A stretch of DNA of 38,324 nucleotides from Nitrospirota bacterium (lineage in GTDB: Bacteria; Nitrospirota; Thermodesulfovibrionia; Thermodesulfovibrionales; JdFR-86). This document shows, piece by piece, positions 15,877-25,477 of the stretch (position 1 is its first letter; the number at the start of each line of letters is the position of its first letter). The position numbers were made by a program, and so were the translations under genes. The stretch is from NCBI GenBank assembly GCA_030638335.1, contig DAOWET010000001.1, positions 1 to 38,324 of the forward strand, in the 5' to 3' direction. The notes under the pieces are model-generated. The model saw only the letters and a list, made by a program, of their open reading frames with translations. It did no database searches and was not told the origin of the DNA.

Positions 15877-18681
15877 ATGGACCCCAAAGACTACAAGGAC
15901 ACCCTTAACCTCCCCTCAACAAGCTTCCCCATGAAGGCAAACCTCCCAAACCGAGAGCCCGAGATGCTGAAGCAATGGGAAGAGGACGGTCTGTATGAAA
16001 AAATGCTCAAGCGCAACGAGGGCAAAGACACATACGTGCTGCACGACGGCCCTCCCTATGCCAACGGGAACATCCATATCGGCCACGCGCTGAACAAGAT
16101 ACTCAAGGACATCATAGTCAAATACAAATCCATGACAGGCCACTATACGCCCTATGTGCCGGGATGGGACTGCCACGGCCTGCCCATCGAGCACCAGGTG
16201 GACAAGAAGCTGGGCAAGAAAAAACGCGAGATAAGCATAGCCGACAAGCGTCTCCTGTGCAGGCAGTACGCGGATAAGTTCGTGGACGTGCAGCGCGAGG
16301 AGTTCAAGCGCCTCGGTGTGCTTGGAGACTGGGACAACCCGTACATAACCATGAGCTTTGATTACGAGGGCGCGATTGTAAAGGAATTCCTCGAGTTCTA
16401 CAAAAAGGGCTACGCATACCTGGGCAAGAAACCCGTGCACTGGTGCCCCTCATGCGTTACCGCGCTTGCGGAGGCAGAGGTGGAGCACGCGGATAAAACT
16501 TCGCCCTCGGTGTTCGTTAAGTTCAAGCTAGAAGCAAAAGAATCTTCTAATAAACTAAATCTGCCTGCTGGCAAAGAAGCTTTTATTGTTATCTGGACCA
16601 CTACTCCATGGACGCTTCCGGCAAACCTTGCGCTAGCCGTAGGAAACAACATTGAATATGCAGCAGTCCTTAACGAAAAGAAGGACGAATTCATAATCGT
16701 GGCAAAAGACCTTGTCTCAAAGCTCCATGAAAAGGGAGTCCTGCCAACGGATAATATATACAGGACTTTCCCTGGCTCAGACCTTGTAGAAATGGAAGCA
16801 TCACATCCTTTCATAGACAGGAAATCAAAGATAATTGACGCATATTTTGTCTCAACCGAAGAGGGTTCGGGAATTGTCCACATAGCTCCCGGCCACGGTC
16901 AGGACGACTACCAGGCCGGCCTCGCCCACGGACTTGAGATACTTGCCCCGGTAAACGATTACGGCAAGTTCGAGGGAAGCGGAGTGGAGGAGATAGAGAA
17001 CCAGTTCGTCTTCAAGGCCAACGATACCATCATAGAAATACTTAAAACAAAAAACGCCCTGCTTTTGAGCGAGGACTACCCGCACTCCTACCCCCACTGC
17101 TGGCGATGCAAGAAGCCGGTCATCTTCCGGGCCACGGAGCAGTGGTTCATCTCCATGGAGCATGAGGGCCTGAGGGAAAAGAGCCTCAAGGAAGTGGAAA
17201 AGACCCGCTGGATACCCGAGTGGGGACAGGACCGCATCCACGGCATGATCGAGGGCCGGCCGGACTGGTGCATATCCCGCCAGCGCTCATGGGGCGTGCC
17301 CATAGCGGTGCTCAAATGCACGTCCTGCAAAGAGCTTGTAAGGGATGACCGGGTAAACGAGATAATTGTCAAGGAGTTCACAGAGCATGGCGCGGACGTA
17401 TGGTATACAAAAGGCGCTGGCGCCTTTATGCCCGAGGGGTTCAAGTGCAAATGCGGCTCAGGGGAGTTCGAGAAAGAGACGGACATACTTGACGTATGGT
17501 TCGATTCGGGCGTGAGCTATGCGGCCACGTTAATACCTGAGCGCGGTTTTCCCAAGCGCGACCCAAGTGAGCCCCCCGCGGACATGTACCTTGAGGGCTC
17601 AGACCAGCACAGGGGATGGTTCCAGAGTTCCTTGCTCGCATCCGTTGGCACACGTGGACACGCCCCATACAAGACCGTGCTCACCCACGGCTATACCGTG
17701 GACGGCAAGGGCAAGAAAATGTCCAAGAGCCAGGGCAACGTGGTGGCCCCACAGGACGTGATCAAGATGACCGGGGCTGACATACTGCGCCTCTGGGTCT
17801 CTGCCGAGGACTATCGCGGGGACGTGCGGATCTCAAACGAGATACTGGCCCGCCTTACAGAGGCATATAGAAAGATAAGAAACACGTCGAAATACCTGCT
17901 CGGGAACCTCCACGATTTTGACGGCGGCGATTATTCATCTGACCTGCTGGAGATAGACCGATGGGCAATGAGCAGTCTACAGCATCTTATAAAGAACGTG
18001 AACTCGGCTTACGAGAACTACACCTTCCACGAGGTCTACCACCGTCTGCACCACTTCTGCATAGTGGACATGAGCAACCTCTACCTCGACATTCTAAAGG
18101 ACAGGCTCTATACCTTCAAGGCTGACTCAAAGGAGCGCCGCGCGGCGCAATGGGTGCTGAACGAGATACTCATGAGCATGACCCGCCTCATGGCCCCGGT
18201 GCTCTCCTTCACCGCTGAGGAGATATGGCAACACATTGAGAACACACCATCGGAAAGCGTGTTACTGACCGACATGCCCGCGCCCCGCGACGAGTTCATT
18301 GACGACGAGCTTGAGGCCCGGTGGGTGAGTATTCAGTCCGTGCGTGATGAGGCGAACAAGGCCCTTGAGCTAAAGCGCGCTGAGAAGTTCATCGGAAACT
18401 CCCTTGAGGCCAAGGTAACGATACATACCAGCGACAGCGGGCTGCGCGAACTCCTTGAAGCCCATGCCGCGGACCTCCCCACCATCTTCATCGTCTCGCA
18501 GGCCGGTGTCACCTCGGAGGGAGAGGGTACTTACAGGAGCGAAGAGATTGCCGGGCTCTCCATCTCCGTGGAAAAGGCCGACGGCGAGAAATGCGCCCGG
18601 TGCTGGAACCGCAGCCTGAGCGTAGGCACAATCACCGGGGCGCCGGATATCTGCGAGCGCTGTAACAAGGCTGTTGCATGA
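15877..18681 (+). CDS. ileS: Isoleucyl-tRNA synthetase
   Basis: DGPPYANGNIHIGHALNKILKD, WDCHGLPIE, VIWTTTPWTLPANLA, GKKMSKSQGN, C-terminal zinc finger CARCWNRS...CERCNKAV. Confidence 0.97.
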   Translation: MDPKDYKDTLNLPSTSFPMKANLPNREPEMLKQWEEDGLYEKMLKRNEGKDTYVLHDGPPYANGNIHIGHALNKILKDIIVKYKSMTGHYTPYVPGWDCHGLPIEHQVDKKLGKKKREISIADKRLLCRQYADKFVDVQREEFKRLGVLGDWDNPYITMSFDYEGAIVKEFLEFYKKGYAYLGKKPVHWCPSCVTALAEAEVEHADKTSPSVFVKFKLEAKESSNKLNLPAGKEAFIVIWTTTPWTLPANLALAVGNNIEYAAVLNEKKDEFIIVAKDLVSKLHEKGVLPTDNIYRTFPGSDLVEMEASHPFIDRKSKIIDAYFVSTEEGSGIVHIAPGHGQDDYQAGLAHGLEILAPVNDYGKFEGSGVEEIENQFVFKANDTIIEILKTKNALLLSEDYPHSYPHCWRCKKPVIFRATEQWFISMEHEGLREKSLKEVEKTRWIPEWGQDRIHGMIEGRPDWCISRQRSWGVPIAVLKCTSCKELVRDDRVNEIIVKEFTEHGADVWYTKGAGAFMPEGFKCKCGSGEFEKETDILDVWFDSGVSYAATLIPERGFPKRDPSEPPADMYLEGSDQHRGWFQSSLLASVGTRGHAPYKTVLTHGYTVDGKGKKMSKSQGNVVAPQDVIKMTGADILRLWVSAEDYRGDVRISNEILARLTEAYRKIRNTSKYLLGNLHDFDGGDYSSDLLEIDRWAMSSLQHLIKNVNSAYENYTFHEVYHRLHHFCIVDMSNLYLDILKDRLYTFKADSKERRAAQWVLNEILMSMTRLMAPVLSFTAEEIWQHIENTPSESVLLTDMPAPRDEFIDDELEARWVSIQSVRDEANKALELKRAEKFIGNSLEAKVTIHTSDSGLRELLEAHAADLPTIFIVSQAGVTSEGEGTYRSEEIAGLSISVEKADGEKCARCWNRSLSVGTITGAPDICERCNKAVA

Positions 18682-19178
18682 GGGGAAAGGCCCTACTCGT
18701 TGCTGCCACGGTTATAGTAGTGACAGCGCTTGACCTTGTGACCAAACACCTGGCCGCAACTCGCATAAGCCATTATGAGCCCATCGAGGTCCTGCCGTTT
18801 TTCAACCTCGTGAACGTGCAGAACAGGGGCGCGGCCTTTGGGATGTTCTCGGCCCTTGGAAGCTGGTTCTTCATCGCCATAAGCCTCGCAGCCATAGCCT
18901 TCATCATATACCTGCTGGTCAAGACGGACGAGAGCCCCTTGGCACTGGCCCTCATAATATCCGGGGCGCTTGGCAACCTTGCCGACCGCCTGTTATTTGG
19001 CTATGTAAGGGATTTTCTAGACATACATGTGGGAGAGCACCACTGGCCCGCCTTCAACCTGGCCGACTCCGCCCTTACCGTTGGGCTTGCGCTTATTATC
19101 ATCCTTCCACTGATCCACGGCTTCAGGGACAAAAAAGAGGCCGGGCCTTCAGAGCCTTCAAAACCGGGCACGCAATAA
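18678..19178 (+). CDS. lspA: Signal peptidase II (lipoprotein signal peptidase)
   Basis: NLVNVQNRGAAFGMF, GALGNLADRLLFGYVRDFLDIHVG, HWPAFNLADSALTVG; overlaps the ileS stop by 4 nt. Confidence 0.95.
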   Translation: MRGKALLVAATVIVVTALDLVTKHLAATRISHYEPIEVLPFFNLVNVQNRGAAFGMFSALGSWFFIAISLAAIAFIIYLLVKTDESPLALALIISGALGNLADRLLFGYVRDFLDIHVGEHHWPAFNLADSALTVGLALIIILPLIHGFRDKKEAGPSEPSKPGTQ

Positions 19179-19190
19179 AAAACTCCCTGC

Positions 19191-19214
19191 CGCAGGGCCA
19201 CGGGCCCATTTTAA
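19191..19214 (+). terminator. Rho-independent-like terminator downstream of lspA
   Basis: GGGCC-ACG-GGCCC (19195-19207) followed by ATTTTAA. Confidence 0.55.
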
Positions 19215-19324
19215 CCGGAGGCTTCCGCCCCGACCGTATTCAGGATATGCAACGTAGGACCTGATCTTGTATTGAAGGTGTTTATTTAGGAGGATGCAGA
19301 TCGGGTCGACTCGACCTATTACGG

Positions 19325-19340
19325 GGTGCCCGTTGGCACC
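19325..19340 (+). terminator. Hairpin directly upstream of element copy 2
   Basis: GGTGCC-CGTT-GGCACC. Confidence 0.4.
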
Positions 19341-19441
19341 TGATTTGCTGTAGCTGGTAGGAAGAAAGCATGAAGGCGTATAAACATACGTCGAATGCTT
19401 TATTCCGCCGCAGATGCAGTAAACTCAGGAAGCGTGAGCTA
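19340..19441 (+). repeat. Dispersed structured element, copy 2
   Basis: Homologous to 5345-5446; outer stem CTGATTTGCTG/CAGTAAA(c)TCAG, apical stem GGCGTAT/ATACGTC. Confidence 0.8.
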
Positions 19442-19924
19442 CTTTTTTGTGCCGACTCTGGTAATCGCAACCTTACCCGTGCGCACAAGCTCCTTGATGC
19501 CCATGGGCTTCATCATATTAACAAAGGCAGTCAACTTGTCCTCGGTGCCCGTGATCTCGATGGTCAGGGTCTTCTCAGAGGAGTCCACCACCTTGCCCCG
19601 GAAGATATTCGCGATCTCGATGGCCTCAAGCTTCCTGTTGGCCTGAGGGGCGATCTTCAGCAGTATCATCTCGCGCTCCACGTGGTCCAACTCGAGCATG
19701 TCCGTGACCTTTATCACGTCGATGAGCTTGTTGAGCTGCTTGGTGATCTGCTCGATGATCTGGTCGTCACCGCTTGTGACAATGGTCATCTGGGAGATCT
19801 TCGAGTCCAGGGTCTCGCCAACCGAGATGCTCTCGATATTGTAGCCTCGACCGCTGAAAAGCCCGGCAACACGGGACAGCACCCCGAATTTGTTCTCAAC
19901 CAGAAGGGATATCGTATGTCTCAT
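19439..19924 (-). CDS. ilvN: Acetolactate synthase small subunit
   Basis: MRHTISLLVENKFGVLSRVAGLFSGRGYNIESISVG, ACT domain. Confidence 0.95.
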   Translation of the reverse strand: MRHTISLLVENKFGVLSRVAGLFSGRGYNIESISVGETLDSKISQMTIVTSGDDQIIEQITKQLNKLIDVIKVTDMLELDHVEREMILLKIAPQANRKLEAIEIANIFRGKVVDSSEKTLTIEITGTEDKLTAFVNMMKPMGIKELVRTGKVAITRVGTKK

Positions 19925-19925
19925 A

Positions 19926-21665
19926 TTACTTCACCGCCCTGAGTTTTTTCTTTTTCGCACTTTTCTCTATCGACTCGTCGAAAAGCATATGGTCTATGGA
20001 AGCTCCTGCAGGCACCATGGGGTAGACCTTTTCGTGCCAGTCCACCTCAAAGTCCATGAACACGGTTTTATTGATCTTGAATGCCTCCTTGAGCACGGGC
20101 ACCACCTCAGAGGGCTTGGTGGCCCTCAGGCCCACGGCGCCGTATGCCTCCGCCACCTTCACGAAGTCCGGGGTCACGTCCAGGCCCGTATGGGAGTAGC
20201 GCTCGTCAAAGAACAGCTCCTGCCACTGGCGCACCATACCCAGGAACCGGTTGTTGAGTATTGCCACCTTCACGGGAAGCTTGTTTATCACTGCGGTGGC
20301 AAGCTCCTGTATGTTCATCTGTATGGAGCCGTCTCCGGCGATGTCTATGACAAGTTTGTCAGGTGCCGCAAACTGCGCCCCGATGGCCGCGGGAAAACCG
20401 TAGCCCATGGTGCCCAGGCCGCCCGAGGTCAGCCATTGGCGCGGTTTCTCGAACTTGTAAAATTGCGCTGCCCACATCTGGTTCTGGCCCACCTCCGTGG
20501 TGATGATGGCGTCGCCCTTTGTCAGCTCGTGGATCTTCTCCACCACGAACTGGGGTTTGATAACGTCATCGCTTTCCGCGTAACTCATCGGGTGCTCAGC
20601 CTTCCATGCGTCTACCTGCTTGAGCCACTTTTTCCTCACCGGGGCCCACTGCTTCTGGTCGTTGTCCTTAAGCAACTTGTTAAGGACCGTAAGCACGCGC
20701 TTTACGTCACCGACTATGGGCACGTCCACCGGGATGTTCTTCCTTATGGATGTGGGATCTATGTCGATGTGGATGATCTTTGCATTGGGCGCAAAGGTCT
20801 CTATGGTTCCCGTGACACGGTCATCAAAGCGCATGCCCACGGCAACAAGCAGGTCGGCGTTCTGTATGGCCATGTTTGCATAGTAGGTGCCATGCATGCC
20901 CGGCATGCCCAGAGAGAGCTTGTGGGAGCCCGGGAAACATCCAAGGCCCATGAGCGTCATGGTCACCGGGGTATCCGTGAGCTTGGCAAGGGCCGTAAGC
21001 TCCTTGGACGCACCGGAGAGGATCACTCCTCCGCCTGCAACGATCACCGGCTTCGTGGCCTTTGAGATAAGGTCCGCGGCCTTTTTGATCATGAACTTGT
21101 TGCCCTCGTATTTTGGACGGTAGCTCCTGATGTCCACTTTTTCGGGCCAGATGAACTCGGTCTTGGCCACGGTCACGTCCTTTGGCAGGTCCACCAGCAC
21201 CGGGCCGGGCCTGCCGCTTGTGGCAATATGGAAGGCATCGCGTACGATCTCCGCCAGGTCTTCTATATTGTTTGCAAGGAAGTTGTACTTGCAGCATGGG
21301 CGGGTTATGCCCACGATGTCAGCCTCCTGGAAGGCGTCGTTTCCAATGAGCATGGTGGGGACCTGGCCGGTAAACACTACCATGGGGATCGAGTCCATCG
21401 ATGCCGTGGCAATGCCTGTGACAGTGTTGGTTGCACCCGGCCCTGAGGTGACCAGCGCCACCCCTGCCTTGCCGCTTACCCTGGCGTAGCCGTCTGCGGC
21501 ATGCACAGCGCCCTGCTCGTGCCTGGTAAGAATGAGCTGCAGTTTCTTGTCATCATACAGGAGGTCGAAAATATTAAGTACAACGCCTCCGGGGTATCCG
21601 AAAATATGCTTTACCTTCTCGCGTTTCAGGGATTCGAGAAAGATCTCTGCTCCGGTCATTTTCAT
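19926..21665 (-). CDS. ilvB: Acetolactate synthase large subunit
   Basis: Start at [13 protein letters not shown] (GAGGAGAG upstream); [46 protein letters not shown]. Confidence 0.95.
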   Translation of the reverse strand: MKMTGAEIFLESLKREKVKHIFGYPGGVVLNIFDLLYDDKKLQLILTRHEQGAVHAADGYARVSGKAGVALVTSGPGATNTVTGIATASMDSIPMVVFTGQVPTMLIGNDAFQEADIVGITRPCCKYNFLANNIEDLAEIVRDAFHIATSGRPGPVLVDLPKDVTVAKTEFIWPEKVDIRSYRPKYEGNKFMIKKAADLISKATKPVIVAGGGVILSGASKELTALAKLTDTPVTMTLMGLGCFPGSHKLSLGMPGMHGTYYANMAIQNADLLVAVGMRFDDRVTGTIETFAPNAKIIHIDIDPTSIRKNIPVDVPIVGDVKRVLTVLNKLLKDNDQKQWAPVRKKWLKQVDAWKAEHPMSYAESDDVIKPQFVVEKIHELTKGDAIITTEVGQNQMWAAQFYKFEKPRQWLTSGGLGTMGYGFPAAIGAQFAAPDKLVIDIAGDGSIQMNIQELATAVINKLPVKVAILNNRFLGMVRQWQELFFDERYSHTGLDVTPDFVKVAEAYGAVGLRATKPSEVVPVLKEAFKINKTVFMDFEVDWHEKVYPMVPAGASIDHMLFDESIEKSAKKKKLRAVK

Positions 21666-21824
21666 AGTTGAATCTCTCCTCTGTCCATCGTAGTGCCGGT
21701 TAATCTGTAAAAAATATTCTACCACAAAAGGGGTGGGCCTTCGCCATTCGTGCGCCAATACTGTCCATAGATGCACTACAGATGCACTACACCGGGCCAG
21801 TATGCGCCTTTTGGAAAGGGAGGG

Positions 21825-21852
21825 AGGGGCCTCCCTGGGGGAGGAGGCCCCT
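21825..21852. terminator. GC-rich hairpin between ftsZ and ilvB
   Basis: GGGGCCTCC...GGAGGCCCC followed by TTT on the + strand. Confidence 0.5.
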
Positions 21853-21877
21853 TTAGAGAAATGAGTGAAACGTTGAC

Positions 21878-21914
21878 GGCCCGCCCGCCTTTATATAGGG
21901 TCGGCAGGCGGGCC
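21878..21914 (-). terminator. Hairpin downstream of ftsZ
   Basis: GGCCCGCCcGCC...GGCaGGCGGGCC, 10 nt after the ftsZ stop codon. Confidence 0.55.
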
Positions 21915-21923
21915 GGGACAGAC

Positions 21924-23429
21924 TTATGTGTCGCGCCTCGTACCCACAGGCTTCCTGAGGAAGGTGGGTATGTCCAGCGGGTCTTCCTCGTTCAGAAGGC
22001 TCCCCGAAGACAGAGAAGACAGTGATTTCGAGAGTATGCGCTCCGAGCCCCGGTAGCCAATGTTGCGCTTGCGCTTGGGACGGCCTGTCGAGCCGACAGT
22101 GGCCGGAGCCTCATTCTTCCGGGACTCCTTGGCCTCAATGCCGGCAAATGCCGGAAGCTCGGGCTCAAGCGCGGGCTGCTCCATCACAGAAGCGGCTTCC
22201 GGCACAGGAGCGGCTTCCGGAGCCTTTTCAGTGGCTGCGGTCCTCTCAGCGGTGGCCACGGTCTCATGCGCCATGACCTCCTCAAGCACCTCTGCGTCAT
22301 GCATCTCCATCACAGGCTCTTCCTCGCTGCAAAGCTCCTCAAGCACCCCCTCGCCAGCTTCGCGCACAACGATGCTCTCCCTGTCATGGGTGGGCTCCGG
22401 TCTCACTGGAAGCGCCTTCACAGATGCGGCCTTGGCAGCTTCCATTACGTCCCCGGTGGCAATTTTAGAGTCCTCGAACTGCGTGGCTATCACCGTTACC
22501 CTTATCTCCTCCTTGAGGTCGGGGTCAATGACCGCTCCAAGCATTATGTTCGCGCCGTCCTTTGAGGACTCGTACACCGGGGCAGTTGCTTCCTGCACGT
22601 CGTTCAGAGACAGCGAAAGGCCGCCGGTGATGTTTATAAGCACTCCCTCCGCTCCCTCGATGGAGTTGTTCTCCAGAAGCGGGTTCGATATGGCCTTCTT
22701 GGCAGCGTCGTAAGCTCCGCCTTCTCCCTTGCCGCTTCCCATGCCTATTACCGCGCGCCCCGCGTTCTGGACCACTGTCTTTACATCGGCGAAGTCCAGG
22801 TTTATGAGGCCCGGGATCAGCACCAGGTCGGATATGCCCTGCACCGCATGGCGCAGCACGTCGTTTGCGATGGCAAAGGACTCTAATAAAGGCGTGCCCT
22901 TCTCAACGACCATGGATATCCTGTCGTTGGGGATAACTATCATCGTGTCAACCATGTCCTGCAACTCAAGAATGCCTGCTGTTGCGTTGCGCTTTCTCAC
23001 CCCGCCCTCGTAGAAAAAGGGCTTCGTGACCACGGCCACCGTGATAGCGCCAAGGCTGTGGGCCACCTCAGCCACCACCGGGGCCGCGCCCGTGCCGGTG
23101 CCTCCGCCCATGCCCGCCGTGATGAAGACCATGTCCGCGCCATCAAGGGCGCCCGCGATAATGTCCCTGTCCTCAATTGCGCTCTCGCGCCCCACCTCGG
23201 GCTTGGAGCCAGCGCCAAGCCCCCTTGTGATGCTGTGGCCGATCTGAAGTTTCTCGCTTGCCATGGACGTGTCAAGCACCTGCGCGTCCGTGTTGATGGC
23301 AATGAAATCCACGCTGCGGATGTTCGAGGCGATCATGTTGTTCACCACGTTTCCGCCAGCTCCACCGACCCCTACTACCTTGATGCTTGCGTGCTGTTTC
23401 CCCCCTTGTGCTTCTTCAAGTTCAAACAT
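21924..23429 (-). CDS. ftsZ: Cell division protein FtsZ
   Basis: KVVGVGGAGGNVVNNMI, GMGGGTGTGAAPVVAEVA tubulin signature; long linker; C-terminal DIPTFLRKP. Confidence 0.97.
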   Translation of the reverse strand: MFELEEAQGGKQHASIKVVGVGGAGGNVVNNMIASNIRSVDFIAINTDAQVLDTSMASEKLQIGHSITRGLGAGSKPEVGRESAIEDRDIIAGALDGADMVFITAGMGGGTGTGAAPVVAEVAHSLGAITVAVVTKPFFYEGGVRKRNATAGILELQDMVDTMIVIPNDRISMVVEKGTPLLESFAIANDVLRHAVQGISDLVLIPGLINLDFADVKTVVQNAGRAVIGMGSGKGEGGAYDAAKKAISNPLLENNSIEGAEGVLINITGGLSLSLNDVQEATAPVYESSKDGANIMLGAVIDPDLKEEIRVTVIATQFEDSKIATGDVMEAAKAASVKALPVRPEPTHDRESIVVREAGEGVLEELCSEEEPVMEMHDAEVLEEVMAHETVATAERTAATEKAPEAAPVPEAASVMEQPALEPELPAFAGIEAKESRKNEAPATVGSTGRPKRKRNIGYRGSERILSKSLSSLSSGSLLNEEDPLDIPTFLRKPVGTRRDT

Positions 23430-23474
23430 GTTCCCTCCTGACGTTTCGGTTTTCCCGATCTATTGAATTCCTGG

Positions 23475-24725
23475 TCAATTCCTCGATATTCCGTATTCGC
23501 TCCGCGACCTCCTGAAACCAAGGCTCACAGGTTGTGTCAACACCCTCTTAATACCCCTGAGCCTGTTTCTCATGCTCTCCATGAGGTCGTCGTATTCGCT
23601 CCATTCCTCCTGCACACCGTGGAGTACAAGCCCCACTGCCGTGGAATACATGGGGTCCGTGGGGACGTCCACGCCTGTCATGTTCTCCGGCACTCCTATG
23701 CGTACGGGTATGCCCAGCTTGGCCTCGGCAACCCTGTCCATTCCTTTAAGCAACGCGGCACCGCCAGTGAGCACCACGCATGAGGTCTCGGCAGAGACGA
23801 GCGCATCCACCACCTCTTCCCTGAGCAGATCGAATATCTCCTCACAGCGAGGCAGTATGATCTCACCGAGGTTTGCGCGCCGCATCTTCACCGCCCTGCC
23901 GTCCATGGCGGTCACGTCCATCTGAGAGGGTCCATCGAAGCTGTCTATGGCATAGCCGTATGCCTTCTTCACCCTCTCGGCCTCATGCTGCGAGACCTTC
24001 AGCCCTATTGCAATGTCATTTGTAAAGTGGTTCCCGCCCACCGGGATACTTGCGGCATGACATAGCCCGCCCTGGCGGAATACCGTAACGTCAGTGCTTC
24101 CCCCGCCGATGTCCACCACAGCGACACCGTTTTCCCGCTCATAGTGCCTGAGGACCGCCTTTGCAGAGGCTATGCCCTCAAAGACCACGTCCTTTACGTA
24201 GAGCCCGGCGCGAGTACAGCACTTTGTAACGTTCTCAACACAGGAATGCGCCGCTGTAATGAGCATCACGTTGGCCTCAAGGCGCACGCCCGCCATACCC
24301 ACGGGCCGGACTATGCCGTCCTGGCCGTCCAGGACATAGTCCGTGGGCATAACGTGCAGCACCTCCCGGTCCAGAGGCACAAGTACCGTGCCGGCAGAGT
24401 CGATCACATCGTCCACGTCCTGCTCAGTGACCTCGCGGCCCCTTATCCCGGTGGTGCCATAGCTTTTCATGCACCCCATGTGAGAGCCGCTGACCCCGAC
24501 ATAGACGTGTCTGATATTCACTCCAGAGGACTCCTCCGCCCTTTTAAGAGCCTCGCGTATGGAGCCGGTCACGGCCTCCATGTCCACGACCACACCTTTC
24601 CTCATGCCCGCCGACGGCGCAATACCAATGCCCGTCACCTCCGCAGCCCCGCCCATCTGGCGTGCCACCACCACGCATACCTTTGTGGTGCCAAGGTCAA
24701 GGCCGACTATGTGCCTGCGGCTCAC
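23475..24725 (-). CDS. ftsA: Cell division protein FtsA
   Basis: HIVGLDLGTTKVCVVVA, VVDIGGGSTDVTVF, VVLTGGAALLKGM; follows ftsQ. Confidence 0.95.
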   Translation of the reverse strand: MSRRHIVGLDLGTTKVCVVVARQMGGAAEVTGIGIAPSAGMRKGVVVDMEAVTGSIREALKRAEESSGVNIRHVYVGVSGSHMGCMKSYGTTGIRGREVTEQDVDDVIDSAGTVLVPLDREVLHVMPTDYVLDGQDGIVRPVGMAGVRLEANVMLITAAHSCVENVTKCCTRAGLYVKDVVFEGIASAKAVLRHYERENGVAVVDIGGGSTDVTVFRQGGLCHAASIPVGGNHFTNDIAIGLKVSQHEAERVKKAYGYAIDSFDGPSQMDVTAMDGRAVKMRRANLGEIILPRCEEIFDLLREEVVDALVSAETSCVVLTGGAALLKGMDRVAEAKLGIPVRIGVPENMTGVDVPTDPMYSTAVGLVLHGVQEEWSEYDDLMESMRNRLRGIKRVLTQPVSLGFRRSRSEYGISRN

Positions 24726-25477
24726 TGGATCACCTCCGCCACCGGCTTGACTATGACCCTGTTTGCGAACCTGAGGTCTATGTAGTCCACCTGTATGGGC
24801 CGTCTCCTTATCTCCTCGATAAGGTCAAAAAGCCTTGTGAGCTTCTGCTCATAGGAACCTTCCCCCACCTTTATCTCAAGGCCGTCTATCCTCACGGCAA
24901 GGTCCTTTGCATCTCCGTCAAGGCCCACGATCTCAACACTTCGAGCACGCTTTGCAATGCCCGCGTCGTTGATGACGGTTGCCAGACGCAGGGCCTCCCG
25001 GAACTCCTTCGTGTCCCTGGTGTCATAGGCCTCTATCACAGGGAGGAACCTCTCCTGTCTTCCAAGTATGCGGTCGAGCTCAATGCCCTCATCGTCAACT
25101 ATCAGGTAGCCGTTACTTCTTTTAAGCAGGGCCTGGGGCTGGCTCTCCTCCACCCTCACCACAAGGGTGTGCGGCAGTTCCTTGCGTATGCTCACCCGCC
25201 TTATCCACGCGGATGAGTGCAGCCTGTCATAGAGCCTCTCGGTGGAGAGCAGCAGCAGGTTCTCCTTGCCCGTGACCCTCATCAGCGCCATAAGCTCTGC
25301 ATCCGACAGATGCTGGTTGCCGTGGATCTCCACACGCCTCAGCTCGAACACGTCGCTTGCGGCGAACATGTAGAGCCCGCCCACGGCCAGTCCCACTACG
25401 AACATCACCAGTACTGCCTTCATGCCAAGCACAAGCAGCCTTGCCTTGAGCCTGGACTGGGCATTCTTTTTCCTCAT
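24722..25477 (-). CDS. ftsQ: Cell division protein FtsQ
   Basis: Start at MRKKNAQSRLK (4-nt overlap with ddl); TM segment; POTRA-like FELRRVEIHGNQHLSDAELMALMRV. Confidence 0.9.
   Translation of the reverse strand: MRKKNAQSRLKARLLVLGMKAVLVMFVVGLAVGGLYMFAASDVFELRRVEIHGNQHLSDAELMALMRVTGKENLLLLSTERLYDRLHSSAWIRRVSIRKELPHTLVVRVEESQPQALLKRSNGYLIVDDEGIELDRILGRQERFLPVIEAYDTRDTKEFREALRLATVINDAGIAKRARSVEIVGLDGDAKDLAVRIDGLEIKVGEGSYEQKLTRLFDLIEEIRRRPIQVDYIDLRFANRVIVKPVAEVIQ

Noticed and set aside
19890-21065. 391-aa plus-strand ORF opposite ilvB
   Set aside because: Mirror ORF in GC-rich coding DNA; ilvB on the minus strand has full conserved motifs and a Shine-Dalgarno site.
21771-21793. Tandem repeat ATGCACTACAG/ATGCACTACAC upstream of ilvB
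   Set aside because: Only two units, no further structure; could be slippage. Too weak to call an element.
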